Part shown: positions 1 to 13,352 of the stretch, piece after piece
Layout of the letters: each line of letters begins with the position of its first letter
Numbering within the stretch: position 1 is the stretch's first letter
Notes under the pieces: generated by a model
Told to the model about the DNA's origin: nothing
Database searches by the model: none
The model's input: only the letters and a program-made list of their open reading frames with translations
Source: Casuarina equisetifolia
Taxonomy: Eukaryota > Streptophyta > Magnoliopsida > Fagales > Casuarinaceae
NCBI GenBank assembly: GCA_028551475.1
Contig: CM052361.1
Coordinates: 13,275,501 to 13,339,500 of the forward strand
Direction of reading: 5' to 3'
DNA: 64,000 bases
Made by a program: the position numbers and the translations under genes

Positions 1-3000
1 AGGATAAAAAGTCCGTTCCCTGTCATTCATTATCCAAATGTCAGGAAAGGCACAATATTGCAGAGTGCAGATTCTTTTGCCTTTTCCTATGTGCAGGAGC
101 TTTGCTTACCATCCTGGTATCAGAACACATCGAGAAACTTTACATCATCTCTCTTTTTAATCATAGAATTATATCCATTGCCCTTTTAGCTTAAGAAGAA
201 TATCAGTTTTTATTTATTTATTTATTTGTTTTTAATCTTCATCTCTTTATGATCTGAAGAAAATATATTTGCCAAAATTAAACTGGAGAACGGAGTCAAG
301 GCCAAAAGGAATCATGGGAAGGAACAGGGAAGAAGTACCACTTCCAATATCAACAACTAAAGGCTGCATTGGATCACAGTAGGTTGCATTCCAGTTGATC
401 TCAGATGGGTATTCCTGCACAAAGCAACTAATTTAAGCAATTTTGAGGAGCACCCTATCATCAAATTATGAAGCGTGGAACTTCTTAGTCCTTGTAGCCC
501 CTTAAATTGACAATTGACTAGACAAATCCTTAAGCTCCCTCAATCTATGACTGTATTCAATTGTCAACCTTGCCATGAAACTTCTATCACTATACTCCAC
601 ATAGGCATGCAGACAACGGAGGCAGGTCAGAGATTTAACTTTAGGATGTGGAAAGATTCATGTGTTTCAATGCAAAGATTTTCTCTATATGTTAAGTGAA
701 TTTCAAAATGTAACCACAGAATATAAGAGCTCCTCAGTCGCTTGGGGTTGTCCAAACATAGCTTAGTATCTGTTTCAAGAACTTTCCTCCAGCAATTAGT
801 AATCATCTAGATTTAGCACTACTAGTTTTGACATGATCCAACGACTCTAGGCGACAAATGAACATTATTTGAATGAAATTGGTTTTAAACCAAATCCACC
901 AGGAAAAATCCCTCAATTACATGCAATTTTACCTCAATAATTTAATGAGTTCCATCAAATGTTAGATCCAACCATGATGAGTATGTAATAGGAGCAAAAA
1001 GTAACAATTCATTGGTTTTAGTTCATTTTGTGGTTCTGGTTCAACAAAATGCCTATCTAAGCTTCATATTGCAGAATTGAAAGTAACTGAAGAACAAAAA
1101 ATACTTACTCTATCCAAGGCCATAACCGCTGGCAGCTTCCTTCCTTTGAGAAACTCCCACAAAACTGAAGCATTCTTAAGCATATTAAAACCAGAGACAG
1201 AACTTACCTCCTGCATTATCACTTTGCATACCATGTTCCCAACAACAGTTAAATCACAGTTTCTTTGACTTAGAAGATTAAACATTTGTGCCAAGGAAGA
1301 TGCCCCATTGGTATGTTGGTTTGTGTTACTGAATTTTACTGGACCAATCCATATAATTTTCTGTAATACAATAAGGAAAAAGATGTCAGGTATCGCACAA
1401 TAAAAGTGGCAACAGTAGCAAAGTAGCTTTGAGAACACAGAGAAATCATAGAAAAGAAAACATAAGAATTTACTTGAGAATATGCACTTTATTCATCATG
1501 GAGAAAGATCAAAATTTTATGAATCCATGCAATACTTGTTTTGGTAAACAGCAATAATAGCATAAATGTGAAAAGAGAATAATTTAGTACTTAGAATAAT
1601 TTATTAACACTTACAATGCAGTTTCATCTTTTACCTTGCACTTTGTCAGCAAGGAGTTTATTTCATTCAATGACTTAGGCCCAAGATCAACTGGTAACCA
1701 GCCTACAACGGGAAGAAATTTCGTGTAAATAACTCAAAAAATTACTAATTAATATCATATCCAGAATCGCCATAAATAGAAAAACCACAACTATGATGTC
1801 AAAAACCACCTGATCCACCAATTACGGATTTCATTACATTATTCATTTGGAATCTATGCATATTGATAACACATAGTACAGCGGACATAAGAAATAACAA
1901 TTAGTTATGTAGGTCTCTGTATGGCCATTTATATGCTGTAGCCCTGGACACGGTTTAACAAATCTGGACAAGCTAGCATTCCTTCAGATCACTTTTTTGT
2001 GGTTGAGCATCTCTTGCCTTTAGGCTCATTTATTATTACAAGGAGAGATAATACTCCTCTTCAACATAAGGGCAGCATGGCAAAAATAAATTCATGCTTT
2101 TGAAGGGTCATGGGATAAAAAGCAACCAGAAAGTAGTTAAGAGACAGAAAGAATCAGCACATTTGGTAGCACTTAAGACAGTCCCAGTAGGTTCTGACAT
2201 GAAATCAAGGATGATGCCAGAGTTTTGTCTGGACTGCGGAGCTCACCAATAACAATCTTTAGTGTCTAGCATCTTCATTGTGAAATAAATAGCGCATTAC
2301 AAACCCCAAGTTTTTAGTTGACAATAAAACTACATCTTACAGATAATAATTGAACAAACAAGATGACATTGTGCCTTTCTTATATTTTCATATAGGTATG
2401 GAGTGTAAGAAAAACTTTACTTAGTTGTCGGAACTACCAATTATATTTAGCACCCAATTTCCACAAACATTTTAGTACTTACCGTTTTTACATTAAAATA
2501 CTCTGGTTATATGCAAAGCCCAACTTATCTGTCTAACCTGATCTTAAAAGTAAAATTCAAGCATCGGTTACAACTACAAATTAAAGGAACTTCCAGAAAA
2601 ATTTGTTGTGGAGGGGCAATAGTATTTCTTTCCCTAGAAACATTAGGAGTATCTTAATTTGGGGGTACATGGGCCATTTGTGTCCCCTGTCCCCTTGAAT
2701 CACCCATGCGCAAACCTCATCCTCTTGCCCCATTTCAAAACTCGAATGATTGCACCCTGAAAGATGACATGTTATGAAATGAATCTCTAAAGGAAGAGAC
2801 AGCTGGTAAGAAGAATGTAGTGTCTTATTAACAGGTCTCAGGTTCTACATATGCAGAAAGGGATCCATTAAATTGAAGTCAGTATTCATGAGCAATATGT
2901 GAGCCAACATACCAAATGTGTTTAATGTCATAGGATCCATATCGGTTGTTATTTATCCCCACTGCAACAATCAACTCTCATATTCTAAACTTATCAGATG

Positions 3001-5687
3001 TGCTTGCCAAAGAACGCTTCAAATGGTTTGTTATCAATAATCAATGGGCTCAATGGCTTGTTTTCAACCGGCCTCTCATGGCCATTGTATTAATCAAGCA
3101 GGAGCTCTGAAATAAACACATTCTAGTCAGCACAAAAGCAAGGAGGTGCACCTATAATAGGATTTTCCTAATTTGTTATACATATAATTACACAAGTACA
3201 TACAAAAACAAGATGCCTTAAAAGTCTGCTAAATGATAAATCTTTCCCATAAGCTGAATGTTTTTAAATGAAGTATACCACAAAGAGCTTGCAAGTGAGC
3301 AAGAACACTGTTCCCATGTACCATATACTCACAGACAAAGCTGAAAGTTAGTTAAGGAAAATGGGAAGTAAAACAAAGAAACTAGATGGGTAGTAATCTT
3401 TTTATCAACTCCTAACTTTCTAGACCATATAGACAACCTTTTATTTTTTACTTTTTGGTGGGGGTTGGGATTCTGGTGGGAAGGGGTATGGAGCCGGAAG
3501 ACTAGAACAGATTACTAGGAGAACGTAAAAATCAATAATTAACAAACTAACAAGCTAACTATCTGAAAGCTTCCCTACAATCACCATTTAACAAAATACT
3601 TCATCCATAGGTAAAACAGAGATTTATGCTTGATGATAATTGACCTTTTGTAACTAGTCATTACTTGAATGATGCAATCATTTAAAAGAAACCTCAAAGT
3701 TTCATATTCCAAAATCAATTACGAGTAATCTTACCATTCAAAATGCCATGAGCAGGAAATAATTTCAATTGCCCAGGAAGATGATCGTTCATGCACCAAA
3801 AATCTTTTGGATAGAGAATCTGTATTTCTCTATCTCCTGCAAACTGGATCATATCTAAAGCTTCTTTGAGGGCCCCATATTCCAACAATTCCAAAGGAAC
3901 AGATACTCCCATTGCATGCATTATTTGAAATGATATCTTTCCAACAAAGATCAAACCATCGCATTTAGAAGCCAAGAAATGCAAGGCAGCAGCTTTGTCA
4001 AAGAGATTCCCTCCTCCAATCTGCATTGAATATGTCAAACCTATGGTACCAAAATTAATAGGGAAAAGGTCCTAGGACTTCTAGAACTCCTCAGAGATTT
4101 TTCCTAGAATGCAAGTATATAACTTCTAAATAGCAGCAAAGACTCACAACTGCAACGTAAGGAGTTGGACTTGCTTCAGCAACCTTCTTTAGTTGATATA
4201 GGCTCTCTTCAAAGAGAAAACCAGCAACACATGAATGACAGAAGCGAGCAACACCAACAGTTGATGCAAGGATTTTGTGAGAATTGGAGAAGCAGTCATT
4301 GACAAAAATATCAATTCCTGATGATAAGGTTTGAGCAAATTTTGAACAATTGGCAACTTCCTCTTTAAACTTAGAAACATTCTCAAGAAGAAAGATGTCT
4401 GCATTCTCAAGGCCTTCCATCTTTAAGAGCACGTCGCAAGAGATGCAGTTTACTGGAACAACTTTGCACTGAAGGACTGATGACAAGAAATCTGAATATA
4501 GAGATCTTCAAGAATTAATTATAAAGCAACTCCTTAAATTGATGAAAAAGGTAGAACTTTCAGTTGAGTCAAGTAATTAAATATAAATGAACTGGCATAG
4601 CAGGATCCTAAATTCAAAACTAAATCAAAGGGCGTTCTAAACCAAAGCACCTATCGGTATATACATTACCTGCAACAGACTCCTCAAGAATAAGTTTGAG
4701 GTTACTTTTTATACTCCAGTCACCCACTAGAATTACTTTGGCCCCAGCTCCATATAAATACTTAATGGTCAAAACTGCAGCGGAGACTAATTGAGTCTTC
4801 TGATCCAGTTCTTCAGATAGCAATATGGTAGAATCAAATCTGACCATGGCAACTTTCGCAGCAAGCTCATCCTTGGGAAATTTTCTAAGAGTTTGTATGT
4901 TTGGTAAGACATCCAAATGTTCTCCATCACAAAGAAAGGCCTAAATGAAAATTTCGGTTTTTACATTAATGCCATAAGTTTTCACAGGCTTCAAATGATA
5001 TAACAAGACAATGCCATGCAAGTCGGAACACATGACATAGCTGGTTGTGCAACAGACATTTAATGGTTTTGGAGGTAGCAATCAATATGGCCCTTGATGT
5101 TCCATCCAATTTGAAGATGAAAGCAATTTTGCCCGAGAGATTTAGATCAGAAGTGCGCATTCTTTTACTTTTCTTGTATTCCCCATGTACATATGTTATA
5201 TGGGCAGGGAATCTGTACAATATCGCGTTAATTTGCTTTTGAAATACTTCGGTACCCATTCCTTGTACAGCAATATCACAATTCCTTATAGATTGTGAAT
5301 CACCACTTACTTAAAAGATGGCTTCTTAGTGCGAACAATTCATATAAAAATCACTCCCAGGAAGCATTAACTCTTAACAAGCTTAAGAAGAGAGCGGGAA
5401 ATTATAATACCTTTGATTTAAAAGAGCTGTCAACGCGACCAACAACCAACCCTATTAAAAGTAATTCCACATCTCGTTAAAGAAGCAACACATGAGTAAG
5501 TAGATGCTAAAAAACTTATAGAAGTTCTACGACCTTGCAAACGCAATTGAAGAGGATGGTCTATCCGAAGTTGAGCTTGCTTTCCCACGTGAAGAGACCA
5601 TTTTGTACGAAGCAACTTGGGTCCATCGTAAAGGCTAAATTTGTTTAAGCAGAAAGTTGCTTGGCCAAGATTGAGAAGCTCACCCAT
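1..5687 (-). CDS. PGK-like pseudo-enzyme fused to a tRNA (guanine-N7) methyltransferase-like domain, 3' end beyond the window
   Basis: Exons read right to left: about 5490-5687 (first exon, donor uncertain), 4670-4940, 4148-4491, 3735-4020, 1635-1702, 1109-1360 and 339-414. All junctions from 4940 leftwards are GT-AG with matching phase. The first five coding blocks follow phosphoglycerate kinase order: MVRFDSTILL, LLENVSKFKEE, VNDCFSNSHK, VIGGGNLFDKAA, IIWIGPVKF. Residues that bind 3-phosphoglycerate or catalyse in true PGK are replaced (VRVDFN has become VRFDST; the arginine of the LLENxRF motif is missing), and the nucleotide-binding GGGD loop is not seen. The seventh exon (EYPSEINW...LVVDIGSG) is the SAM-binding motif I of a TrmB-type methyltransferase, so both regions belong to one reading frame. 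The rest of the methyltransferase should lie left of position 1. The start is uncertain: MGELLNLG at 5687 or an in-frame ATG at 5735. The long introns (414-1109, 1702-3735) hold no gene I recognise. Confidence 0.8.
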
Positions 5688-5735
5688 CACCCTCCGCCAA
5701 ATTGGAGCTGTTAATTGTACAATAAGAAGTCCCAA

Positions 5736-6295
5736 GAATAGCCAAAAATTTGAATCAGAACGCAGCTGGGTTCCAACATGGCCATTGTAAACGCATAAGA
5801 AAGAAGTTGATAAAAAAGAAGAAAGAAAAAGAAAAGAGCAGCCACCTTCAAGAGCCAGAAGAAAGAAACGAGCGCCAACGTTGTAGGACTATGTTTTATC
5901 CTCTGCTTCTTCAACGGAAGGCAAATTAGGAGGCGTTAACCAGTTATTTCAGTGGTAAGTTAATACGAAGTTAGTAGGATTCTAACTGCGACATTCCACG
6001 CTCTACATAAATTGGATGGATGCCTCATGGTATTAAAATGAAATTTAAAAAAGAAAAAAAAAAAAAACCGAAGGCAAGTGTGGAGCGTTCGAGGGCAGAC
6101 GAAACGGTGAGTTTCGAGAAAATCTCTATATTCAGATTTTTTTTTTAAAAAAAAAAAGTGGAACGACGTCGATAGTGTCGCAGCACACTTTCCAGGGGAA
6201 TAAAAGGGAGAGTAGACGAGGAAAGACAAAGAAAGTTCGCTGGAGAACTCAGTGGCCGGAGATCGGCAAAAGTTACCGTAAGGGTCTTAGTTGAA
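5736..6295. promoter_or_regulatory. Shared divergent promoter region between the PGK-like gene and EMC5
   Basis: About 560 bp separate two genes pointing away from each other, so both promoters and 5' UTRs must lie here. It contains several poly-A/poly-T runs (near 6050-6070 and 6135-6160). No unambiguous TATA box was assigned. This is an inference from gene layout. Confidence 0.5.
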
Positions 6296-8935
6296 ATGGG
6301 TCTTGGTTTCGTGGTAGGCTTCTTTGGAGTCCTGATTCTTGCTCATGCCGCTTATTCAACCATCCAATGTAAGTCCCTCATGCATATACTTAGGGGTTAC
6401 CGAAAACATAAATCCACATCGAATTTATGAAATTAGATGTCAGTGTTCCTGAGTGTTGCATTAAATGTTTTGGATGTGTTCTGATGGATTTGCTTGTGGT
6501 TGCAGATAGGGGTCTGTTGAAGATTATGGAGGAAGAGTTTTCAGGACCTCCAATGAATGTGAGTGTTGTTTACGGGCTTTTCTTGGAACATTGAATTACA
6601 GGTTTCGGCGTTTTATATGAATATATGGCTTTATCGGGGAGTGCAGGTGGTGGCTGAGTTGCTTCTAGGGCTAGTCTTCTGCATGTGGGCGGCGCTGACT
6701 GTACCGGGAAACTTTCTTTCCATTCATCCCCAATCCGAAGAGAATAGGTATCTCTGTTCTATCTGTTTCTTCAATTATTTCTTCGTTAGATATGAGATTG
6801 GAGATCGAGAAATCATGTTTCATTTTGATGGAAGGCTTTAGTAGTAGCATTTTGATTGAAACACAGGGCAATGGACACTGGATTAACCGTATGAGACAGT
6901 GTATGTTGAGCAATGGATGTCTTATTCTGTAGAACTTAAGTTTTTCCTCATGAAAAAAAGAAAAAAGAAAAACTGTCACAGTTGAGATAAGAAGACTTTG
7001 ACTTTGATTCCGTCAATTCATATAGGTGTCTGAGATACCCATACGAGAAACTACTTAATTTTTGCTTGTGATATTGGCTCTTCCCTACCGTCTCACGACT
7101 GGATGCATCTGAACTCAATCGTCTTCTAAGGCTAGTACTAAACCTAATTAGTAAGGGAAAGTGCTCCTTGGCTCGAATGTTGAAGTTATGCATTTGAAAA
7201 TCAACAGATGCAGAATAACTTACCAACAAAAAGACTATATGTACTCAAGTATCTTCCAAGTGGCGGACTATTAGCCTCTTGCCACTTTATTCACTTGGCT
7301 TTCAACTCTCCTTGTCCTTTTATTCCTATACAGAATTGCTTTTTAGGCTCCTTCCTTCAGTATTGTTTGAGCTCTGACCTTTAAATTATAACCACTGTAC
7401 TTTGTTGATTGATATATGATTGAAAAAGAAGGAAAAAGGGGCAAAAAGAACTTCACATAGTCAGATCAACATTGAGTTGCTCCATTGGGTTTTGATGGGG
7501 ATGATTATTCTTCATATCATATTTTGGAAACCAACATGAATTTTTATAAGCAAAGCACTGTAAAATTTTTGTTAAAGAATGCTAATGACAATACCTAATT
7601 ATGCACTCTCGACACCCCTTTTTTCCTCCATCGAAGCTGAAGAATGGTTTGGAAGGCAAGGTCATTGAACCAAAATCTGCTGGGTATGAATACTGTAAAA
7701 GTTAGATACAGGCATTGTCAAGATTAACAATGAGGTCAAGTTTATGCTTCTTCTCTTTGCCACCTCTTCTAATTCTTTTAATATCTCATGAAGTGACCAA
7801 GTTATAAGTGGCCTTCACTCCCTTATTTGCTTCCAGAGTAATAGTGGTAGGTAGTTGTGTTGCAAAGCTTTGTTTTGATATGTGCCGAGCAATGAGTGCT
7901 TGTAGGTGATTAAATGTATTTTAACCCTTAGAACAGAAGTCTTAAACTAACTCTTGTTTATTTGATGTCAACTGTCTTGCCATTTCTTGTATGTTTAATG
8001 AGCAGTGTTAGCACAATGTTGATTGCAACTTGTGAATCTTGAACGTGTAGATCTTTTCACTGCCCTTAGTGATTCACAGCCATCCACATAGCTACTTATA
8101 GAGCCTGTTGTACAAATGTCTCTTGCAAGTGAAAGAGTATTTTGTGATTTTGTAGATTATCTTTCCATGACAATCAGAATTCACACTATTTAGTTTGGAA
8201 ATTAATCATGAGAGTTCATCATCTCTTAACTACAAATCAGGCCAGCATATAGAGAGGAGAGGGAGAGAGAGGGGGGGGGGGGAAGGAAAAAAAAAGGAGA
8301 GAAACAGACCAGGTTATAATTTCGATGCTCTTTTATAGTACTACTGGTCAATTATTGTGGTGCATATGACTTGCCTCAGTTGATTCTTCAACATGATGTA
8401 TACTTCCCGTACAACTAGTACCAATACATGAGGGACCTGCAAACCTTGGATTGCTTGGTTTAGGTTGAAATTGTCAATCTGAAACATATCATAAGTTCTT
8501 AGACAGAGAAGTTCATAGTAACTGGGGACTATCTTAAGTTTACTCCATTACTGCTCTACTTAATTGTGCATACTATTTCTTTATTTTTCTCTTCACTTTC
8601 TTGAAATTCAAATATTACTTGTCCTAGAAATTAGTAAGAGCTACGTTTTTCTCCATAAGCTCGAAGAGACTAAGATAAATTCTTGACAGAAAATAGTCTG
8701 CTAATACATCATTGGCAAAGTTTGTTGTCTCTGATGAATCTCTCAGTGACTTTACTGCTCTGAATTATTTTAACTATTAAATGAATGGCTGTTGGATGAA
8801 TTGGGATTGCTGATGTCGGGATTATGTATTTTTGGATGCAGGATAGTGTCCTTACCAGCCAATTTAGACTTCATGATTTTCAACCATCGAGGGAAAGTAT
8901 TTCCTGTGGAAATGGATTTGAAGCTAAAACAATGA
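6296..8935 (+). CDS. EMC5: ER membrane protein complex subunit 5 / membrane magnesium transporter (EMC5/MMGT)
   Basis: Four exons, 6296-6368, 6506-6558, 6647-6747 and 8842-8935, join in phase to a 106-residue protein, the usual plant length. It starts MGLGFVVGFFGVLILAHAAY, a first membrane helix. A second helix follows at about residues 43-63 (VVAELLLGLVFCMWAALTV), then the family signature FLSIHPQSEENR, and a C-terminal region with FMIFNHRGKVFP. EMC5 is a core membrane subunit of the ER complex that inserts tail-anchored and multi-pass proteins; it has also been described as a magnesium transporter. All introns are GT-AG. The third intron is 2.1 kb and holds a purine-rich microsatellite. The start is the first ATG and matches the remembered Arabidopsis protein At5g03345 from its first residue. 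Confidence 0.95.
8251..8282 (+). repeat. GA-rich microsatellite ending in a 12-base poly-G run
   Basis: A purine tract (AGAGAGGAGAGGGAGAGAGA followed by 12 G) inside the third intron of EMC5. Homopolymer length is likely variable. Confidence 0.9.
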
Positions 8936-11106
8936 GTTCACTTCTATCAAAACAGTATCTCCTTTGAGCTTATTTTAAGAGACCCATTTTACCGTCTAGA
9001 CTTGGAAGGGCAAAGATAGTGGCACTCAGCCTATCAATATGCTGTTTTTTCCCTTGCTTGGTTGTTTTAGATGATGTCGATTTGTCATCTCTTTACTAGC
9101 AACTTATTACTGAAGTACTTTTCTATTAGCTGCCTCGGTCTGGTGATTTTAACATGAGGATTTTTTTATTTTATTTTCCTGATCGTAATTGGATTTCATC
9201 CGTCGTTGTGTATCTCTGGAGGGCTTATAGCGTCTTTGGGGAAGTTGAATGAACGACAGTTAAATGCTGGCGAGAATGAAACACCCCTATCTACATTGAA
9301 AGTACCAATTAATCTCGTGATTGATTTGGTAAAAGCCCTACGATCTTGAAAATCCGGCAGTGCTATTAGTTCTACTCAGAGACGGTAATGTTGTAATTAA
9401 GCAGTGCCGATGAGAAATTCCAAGATTTTTCACCTCTTACCAAGCATACGTGTAGCAAGCAATTTTTGCCAACTTTTACGGTAAGAACTTTGACACCATG
9501 GAGAACGAAGTCGAGTTATACCACTTTTTCTTCTCTGCAAATTTTTCTTAAAATTGCAGCCATGAAAGAGAAAATTTAGGAATGGAGGCTTTTGATTTGT
9601 AGGCCACCTTAAGCAACTTTGCGTTCGGACAACTCCAATAACAGATGCACATGGCTTCTCCCCACATAAAACTTGTATTTGAGTCGCTCGCAATCACGCT
9701 CACGCATCTAGAGGCCCAATCCTCGGTCCTTTTCCTCTCCTATCGCTTACACAACTCAAGGCCAACATCCAAACAACCCATAGAATTAGTCATTTTCCCT
9801 CTTCGCACTGCCGCCAGCTTCCCGCATTTGGCAACCTATAAGGTGCAGAAATTAAAGTAGGTCACAACACGGCTTAGATTTTGCAGAATATGCTCCATCG
9901 GCATTGAAGCCTGCTCCCGCTTCTCATAAACAACCCATAGTTAAAAGTAGAAGACGAATGAAAAGAGAGGTGTCTTGACCACATAGACTCTAGTTCGTGT
10001 ACTGAAAATGTATTATGAACGCGGATGGAGTATATAAATAGAACAAAATATTGAACACACATGACATAATAAATTCCTAGAGCAGGGAATAGACATTACA
10101 CAGCCAGGGAAAAAACCAACAAATAAAAATAGGAATTATACTGCAATGGCATACAAAATGGAAGGGGGGGAAAAAGGGTGGGGGGGTTGTGTTCTATACA
10201 TATTGTTAAGCACTTTCAAATTGAAGATGAATGAAAACAACACCTTCTGTAAATACCTTGGGGAGGGCTCCTTTGCCTTGGCTGATTTAAAGAGGAAATG
10301 GAATGGAATATCAATGAACAAGCTCAAATGAAAATATTTCATTATACATAGTTTTGGCCACAAGAGTGAAATTCAGAAGAAAAGAGAATTTAACAGCTTT
10401 GTCAACTAAAGGCATATTGGGTGTTGCAACTCATATGGTGACACAAAAATGCCCAAGATCCATTTTGGACCAATGAAGTCCAACTTAAGTTCATGTACAC
10501 AATTAAACCACTCACCCCAACAACCTCTCCATAAAACGCAACATGAATACCATTGGGCCTATAACAAACTATAGTTGACAATTTATGATAACAAAAGAAC
10601 ATCCGCAGTTAAAGTGATGTTGGACAGTAACACATAATCGCTTATTAACCTTTATTGCGGTGAACACGACAAAGCATCGTAGGCCACTTTCTCCTTCCAG
10701 TCCAGTACCATCCTTGTTAAGCATTGAATTTTGTAATTAATAGATTAAAACAACCAACAGAAAGCCAAGTGCAAACACGGAAACACTTAACAGCTCCATA
10801 TAATTGGATGACAAAGACAATGAAGTGCATGATCCCGCAAGAAGAGAATACGATATGTCAATTCACAAAAGAGAACTCAGTGTATACAAATATCAGATGG
10901 TAGAAGAAGGATTTCATTTGTCAAAAAATCATAAGCAAACATCAGAAGTAACAAGGAAACATACATGAACATGCCTCTAAAAATTGTTAATTGGACCTTG
11001 GGGAACTCAAAACTAGATCTGTAATTATCCATACCAGAACAAAGTATGGCCTCAATGTTTGAGAATCCAGGGTCCACTGCTAATGCCGACTCCTAAACTA
11101 ACTAGT
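8936..11106. other. Convergent intergenic region between EMC5 and TAF8
   Basis: It must contain the 3' UTRs and polyadenylation sites of both flanking genes. The ORFs here (for example 9430-9693 minus, 9645-9860 plus) have no recognisable domain and plant-intergenic composition. I see no RNA gene or mobile element with defined ends. Confidence 0.5.
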
Positions 11107-12228
11107 TTACAACTGAGTGAGTTCCTGTGGGCATTCCGTAGTTCGTCTAAGAATAAACTCGGCCCTTCTCTTCTTGTCATCCCTCTCCTCATTCCGTGCA
11201 ACCCAAGATGCTGGTCTCCCAACACCCTTCTGGAGACTCATATCCAATGATTCACCAAGAAACTTCTTGCCAGTTCTGAATTTTAACTGAACAGTAGGCC
11301 TCACACTGGGAAGAACCTTTCTCCCGTCTTCTCCATCCTCAGAAAATGCACCTTTCACCGCTTCAATGGCAGGAGCAAATGCCTCTAGCACAGACACATG
11401 GTTCCTCCCCACCATTTTCTCTGAAGGCTTACTTGGTAAGACAACAGGAGAAACATGTTTCTGCCCTGGTTGCAGAGGCGTTACGAGGAATGGGTTACTC
11501 TCAACCCCGGCCAATTCCTTTACATCACTACATGAGGCCGTAGCAGAAGTTCCCACAGAAGCATTGAACAGCAACCGCTGCTGCAAACTCAACAAAGACC
11601 TCTCCGCCTTTCTGCGTTGTCGTGCTTGCTCAATCTTATCTGCACGAGGATCTGTTGACCTCTCATCCCATACAGGTGTATGAATGTACGTATGGGGATC
11701 AGGCAAAGCTGGTAACCAAGCCGGAATGTGCTTGCCAGGCGGTGTCTCACCCATTTGTACAAAACTGGGAATCAGTTTTGGATTCTTCATCACCGGAAAT
11801 GGTGGCACTGGCTGAGCAAATGGTATCTCATCTGCTGAATCCACATACTCCTCTATTCCCCTCACCGTCCCTGAACTGCCATAACAGCTTTTAACCTCGG
11901 ATGCTCCCGGATAGCCCTGCGAAGCTTCCAATTCCTCCAACCCTCTAACAATATCAAACACATTACACTCTGTTCTACCAGCTAAGTTAGAGTAAAACTT
12001 CGCAGTCTTTCCTAAGTCGTGGAGATATCGAAGAGCAAGGTCAGCCAGGGCCTCCAGGGCAGAGTCTTTGAAGCTCTGAAATCCCACGCTCTCACATATC
12101 TGTGCCACCGCAATCTTGGACACCGCTCGCCCAAAGTCATCAGCTCCAGGTCTTTTCGACGCATCGCTGTCTACTCGTTCATTCTCTCTCGTACCCTTTA
12201 CACCTCCATTGCTCATATTCAAGCCCAC
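11107..12228 (-). CDS. TAF8: Transcription initiation factor TFIID subunit 8 (TAF8)
   Basis: A single uninterrupted 373-residue frame. Residues about 28-105 form a histone fold of the bromodomain-associated type (DDFGRAVSKIAVAQICESVG, then ALADLALRYLHDLGKTAKFY and NVFDIVRGLEEL). Residues about 160-215 match the TAF8 C-terminal domain (PSFVQMGETPPGKHIPAWLP and PHTYIHTPVWDER). The tail is low complexity with basic patches suited to nuclear import. TAF8 pairs with TAF10 through the histone fold inside TFIID and helps RNA polymerase II start transcription. Two close in-frame ATGs exist (MGLNMSNGG); the first at 12228 is used here, and MSNGG at 12216 is equally possible. A 5' UTR, perhaps with an intron, probably extends towards 12700-12900. 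The gene is divergent from the complex I subunit gene at 13158. Confidence 0.93.
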   Translation of the reverse strand: MGLNMSNGGVKGTRENERVDSDASKRPGADDFGRAVSKIAVAQICESVGFQSFKDSALEALADLALRYLHDLGKTAKFYSNLAGRTECNVFDIVRGLEELEASQGYPGASEVKSCYGSSGTVRGIEEYVDSADEIPFAQPVPPFPVMKNPKLIPSFVQMGETPPGKHIPAWLPALPDPHTYIHTPVWDERSTDPRADKIEQARQRRKAERSLLSLQQRLLFNASVGTSATASCSDVKELAGVESNPFLVTPLQPGQKHVSPVVLPSKPSEKMVGRNHVSVLEAFAPAIEAVKGAFSEDGEDGRKVLPSVRPTVQLKFRTGKKFLGESLDMSLQKGVGRPASWVARNEERDDKKRRAEFILRRTTECPQELTQL

Positions 12229-13157
12229 ATATCATTTAGGGTTTTCTCGAATCCGCATTATTCAACCCATAAATCTCCAGCAGCTATAATGCTCCCCAAA
12301 CATAGAGAAACAAACGACATTCATCCACAACCAAAGCACCTATCTCCGGTTGGTCTCAGAGAAAATGAAGAAATCAAATTCAAAAACCTCCAAGTTCCAC
12401 TGAACCAAAGCCAAATTCCAAAACCCCTTCAATCGAGTAAAAAAAATAATTTCTCAAGAACCTCAACTTCTAGTACAAAACATCTGAGAAAGCAAACGGA
12501 AGCTAAAAGATGAATGAAAAAGAATTGCAGGCGAAAAAACCCTAAGGAATTCGAAGCCGAGCTACTGAGCAAAGACGGTACAAGAAAGGTGGTCGCAAAG
12601 TATAATCCTCCAGAATCTTACCAGTACTTCCAAGACTGGGAAACAAATCGTACCCTCAACTGAACAGATTCGGACCCAAAAAGAGAAGCAAGAGTACCGA
12701 ATAGCACAGAGCGGGGAGAATGAGAAAGGCTAGGGTTTTGAACAGTGATTTATTGGTTTAGAAACAGTTGAGGACGTTAGGGACATAGATGGAATTCAGA
12801 GGAATTTTCAAACAAAATTGATAAACCCTGGCAAGACCCCGTGGATCCAAGGCAGGACGATAAAGAGACCGCTGAGCTCGATGAACGAAAATGGGTGTAG
12901 CCGGTGTTCATTTATAGAGCCTTGTCCATTGGTCTTCCAAATAGAGGCCAGCCTCTGCACGCGCAGTCCCACGTGTGCCATGTGACGTGGTATTCGCTCC
13001 GTCTCGCTCTCCAGCTAGGCTTCAGAATTGGGCCCGGGCCGGTCGTAACAGCCCATTCATTTTGTGTAATCGCAAAGGCGGGGTCCACGAGGCGGAGCCG
13101 GATGTTAAAGAAGATAAGACAGCGAAAGAGGGAGCGGAGCGGAGCAGGAGAGGGAAA
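12229..13157. promoter_or_regulatory. Divergent promoter region between TAF8 and the complex I subunit gene
   Basis: About 930 bp between two gene starts on opposite strands, holding both 5' UTRs and promoters. The plus-strand ORF at 12019-12513 is mostly antisense to TAF8 and to its leader and shows no domain. The right half (12900-13150) is GC-richer than the surroundings, as is common near plant transcription starts. Confidence 0.5.
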
Positions 13158-13314
13158 ATGGAGAAGTATTTCGGGAACGCGTACCGAGGTGACCCAGGCA
13201 TCCCTCACGCCGACCAGGACCGTTTCTACAATATCTGGCTCGGCTCTGCTGGCTTCTCCGCTATCACCTGGTTCAACCCTTACATATGGCAAATCTCTAA
13301 TCAATTCAAGTACA

Positions 13315-13352
<38 letters not shown>

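Noticed and set aside
4966-5259. 97-codon minus-strand ORF between exons 1 and 2 of the PGK-like gene
   Set aside because: No PGK-like or other known motif; it lies in an intron and does not fit the phase of the neighbouring exons.
12019-12513. 164-codon plus-strand ORF over the TAF8 start
   Set aside because: It is antisense to the TAF8 N-terminus and leader, with no domain or plausible context.
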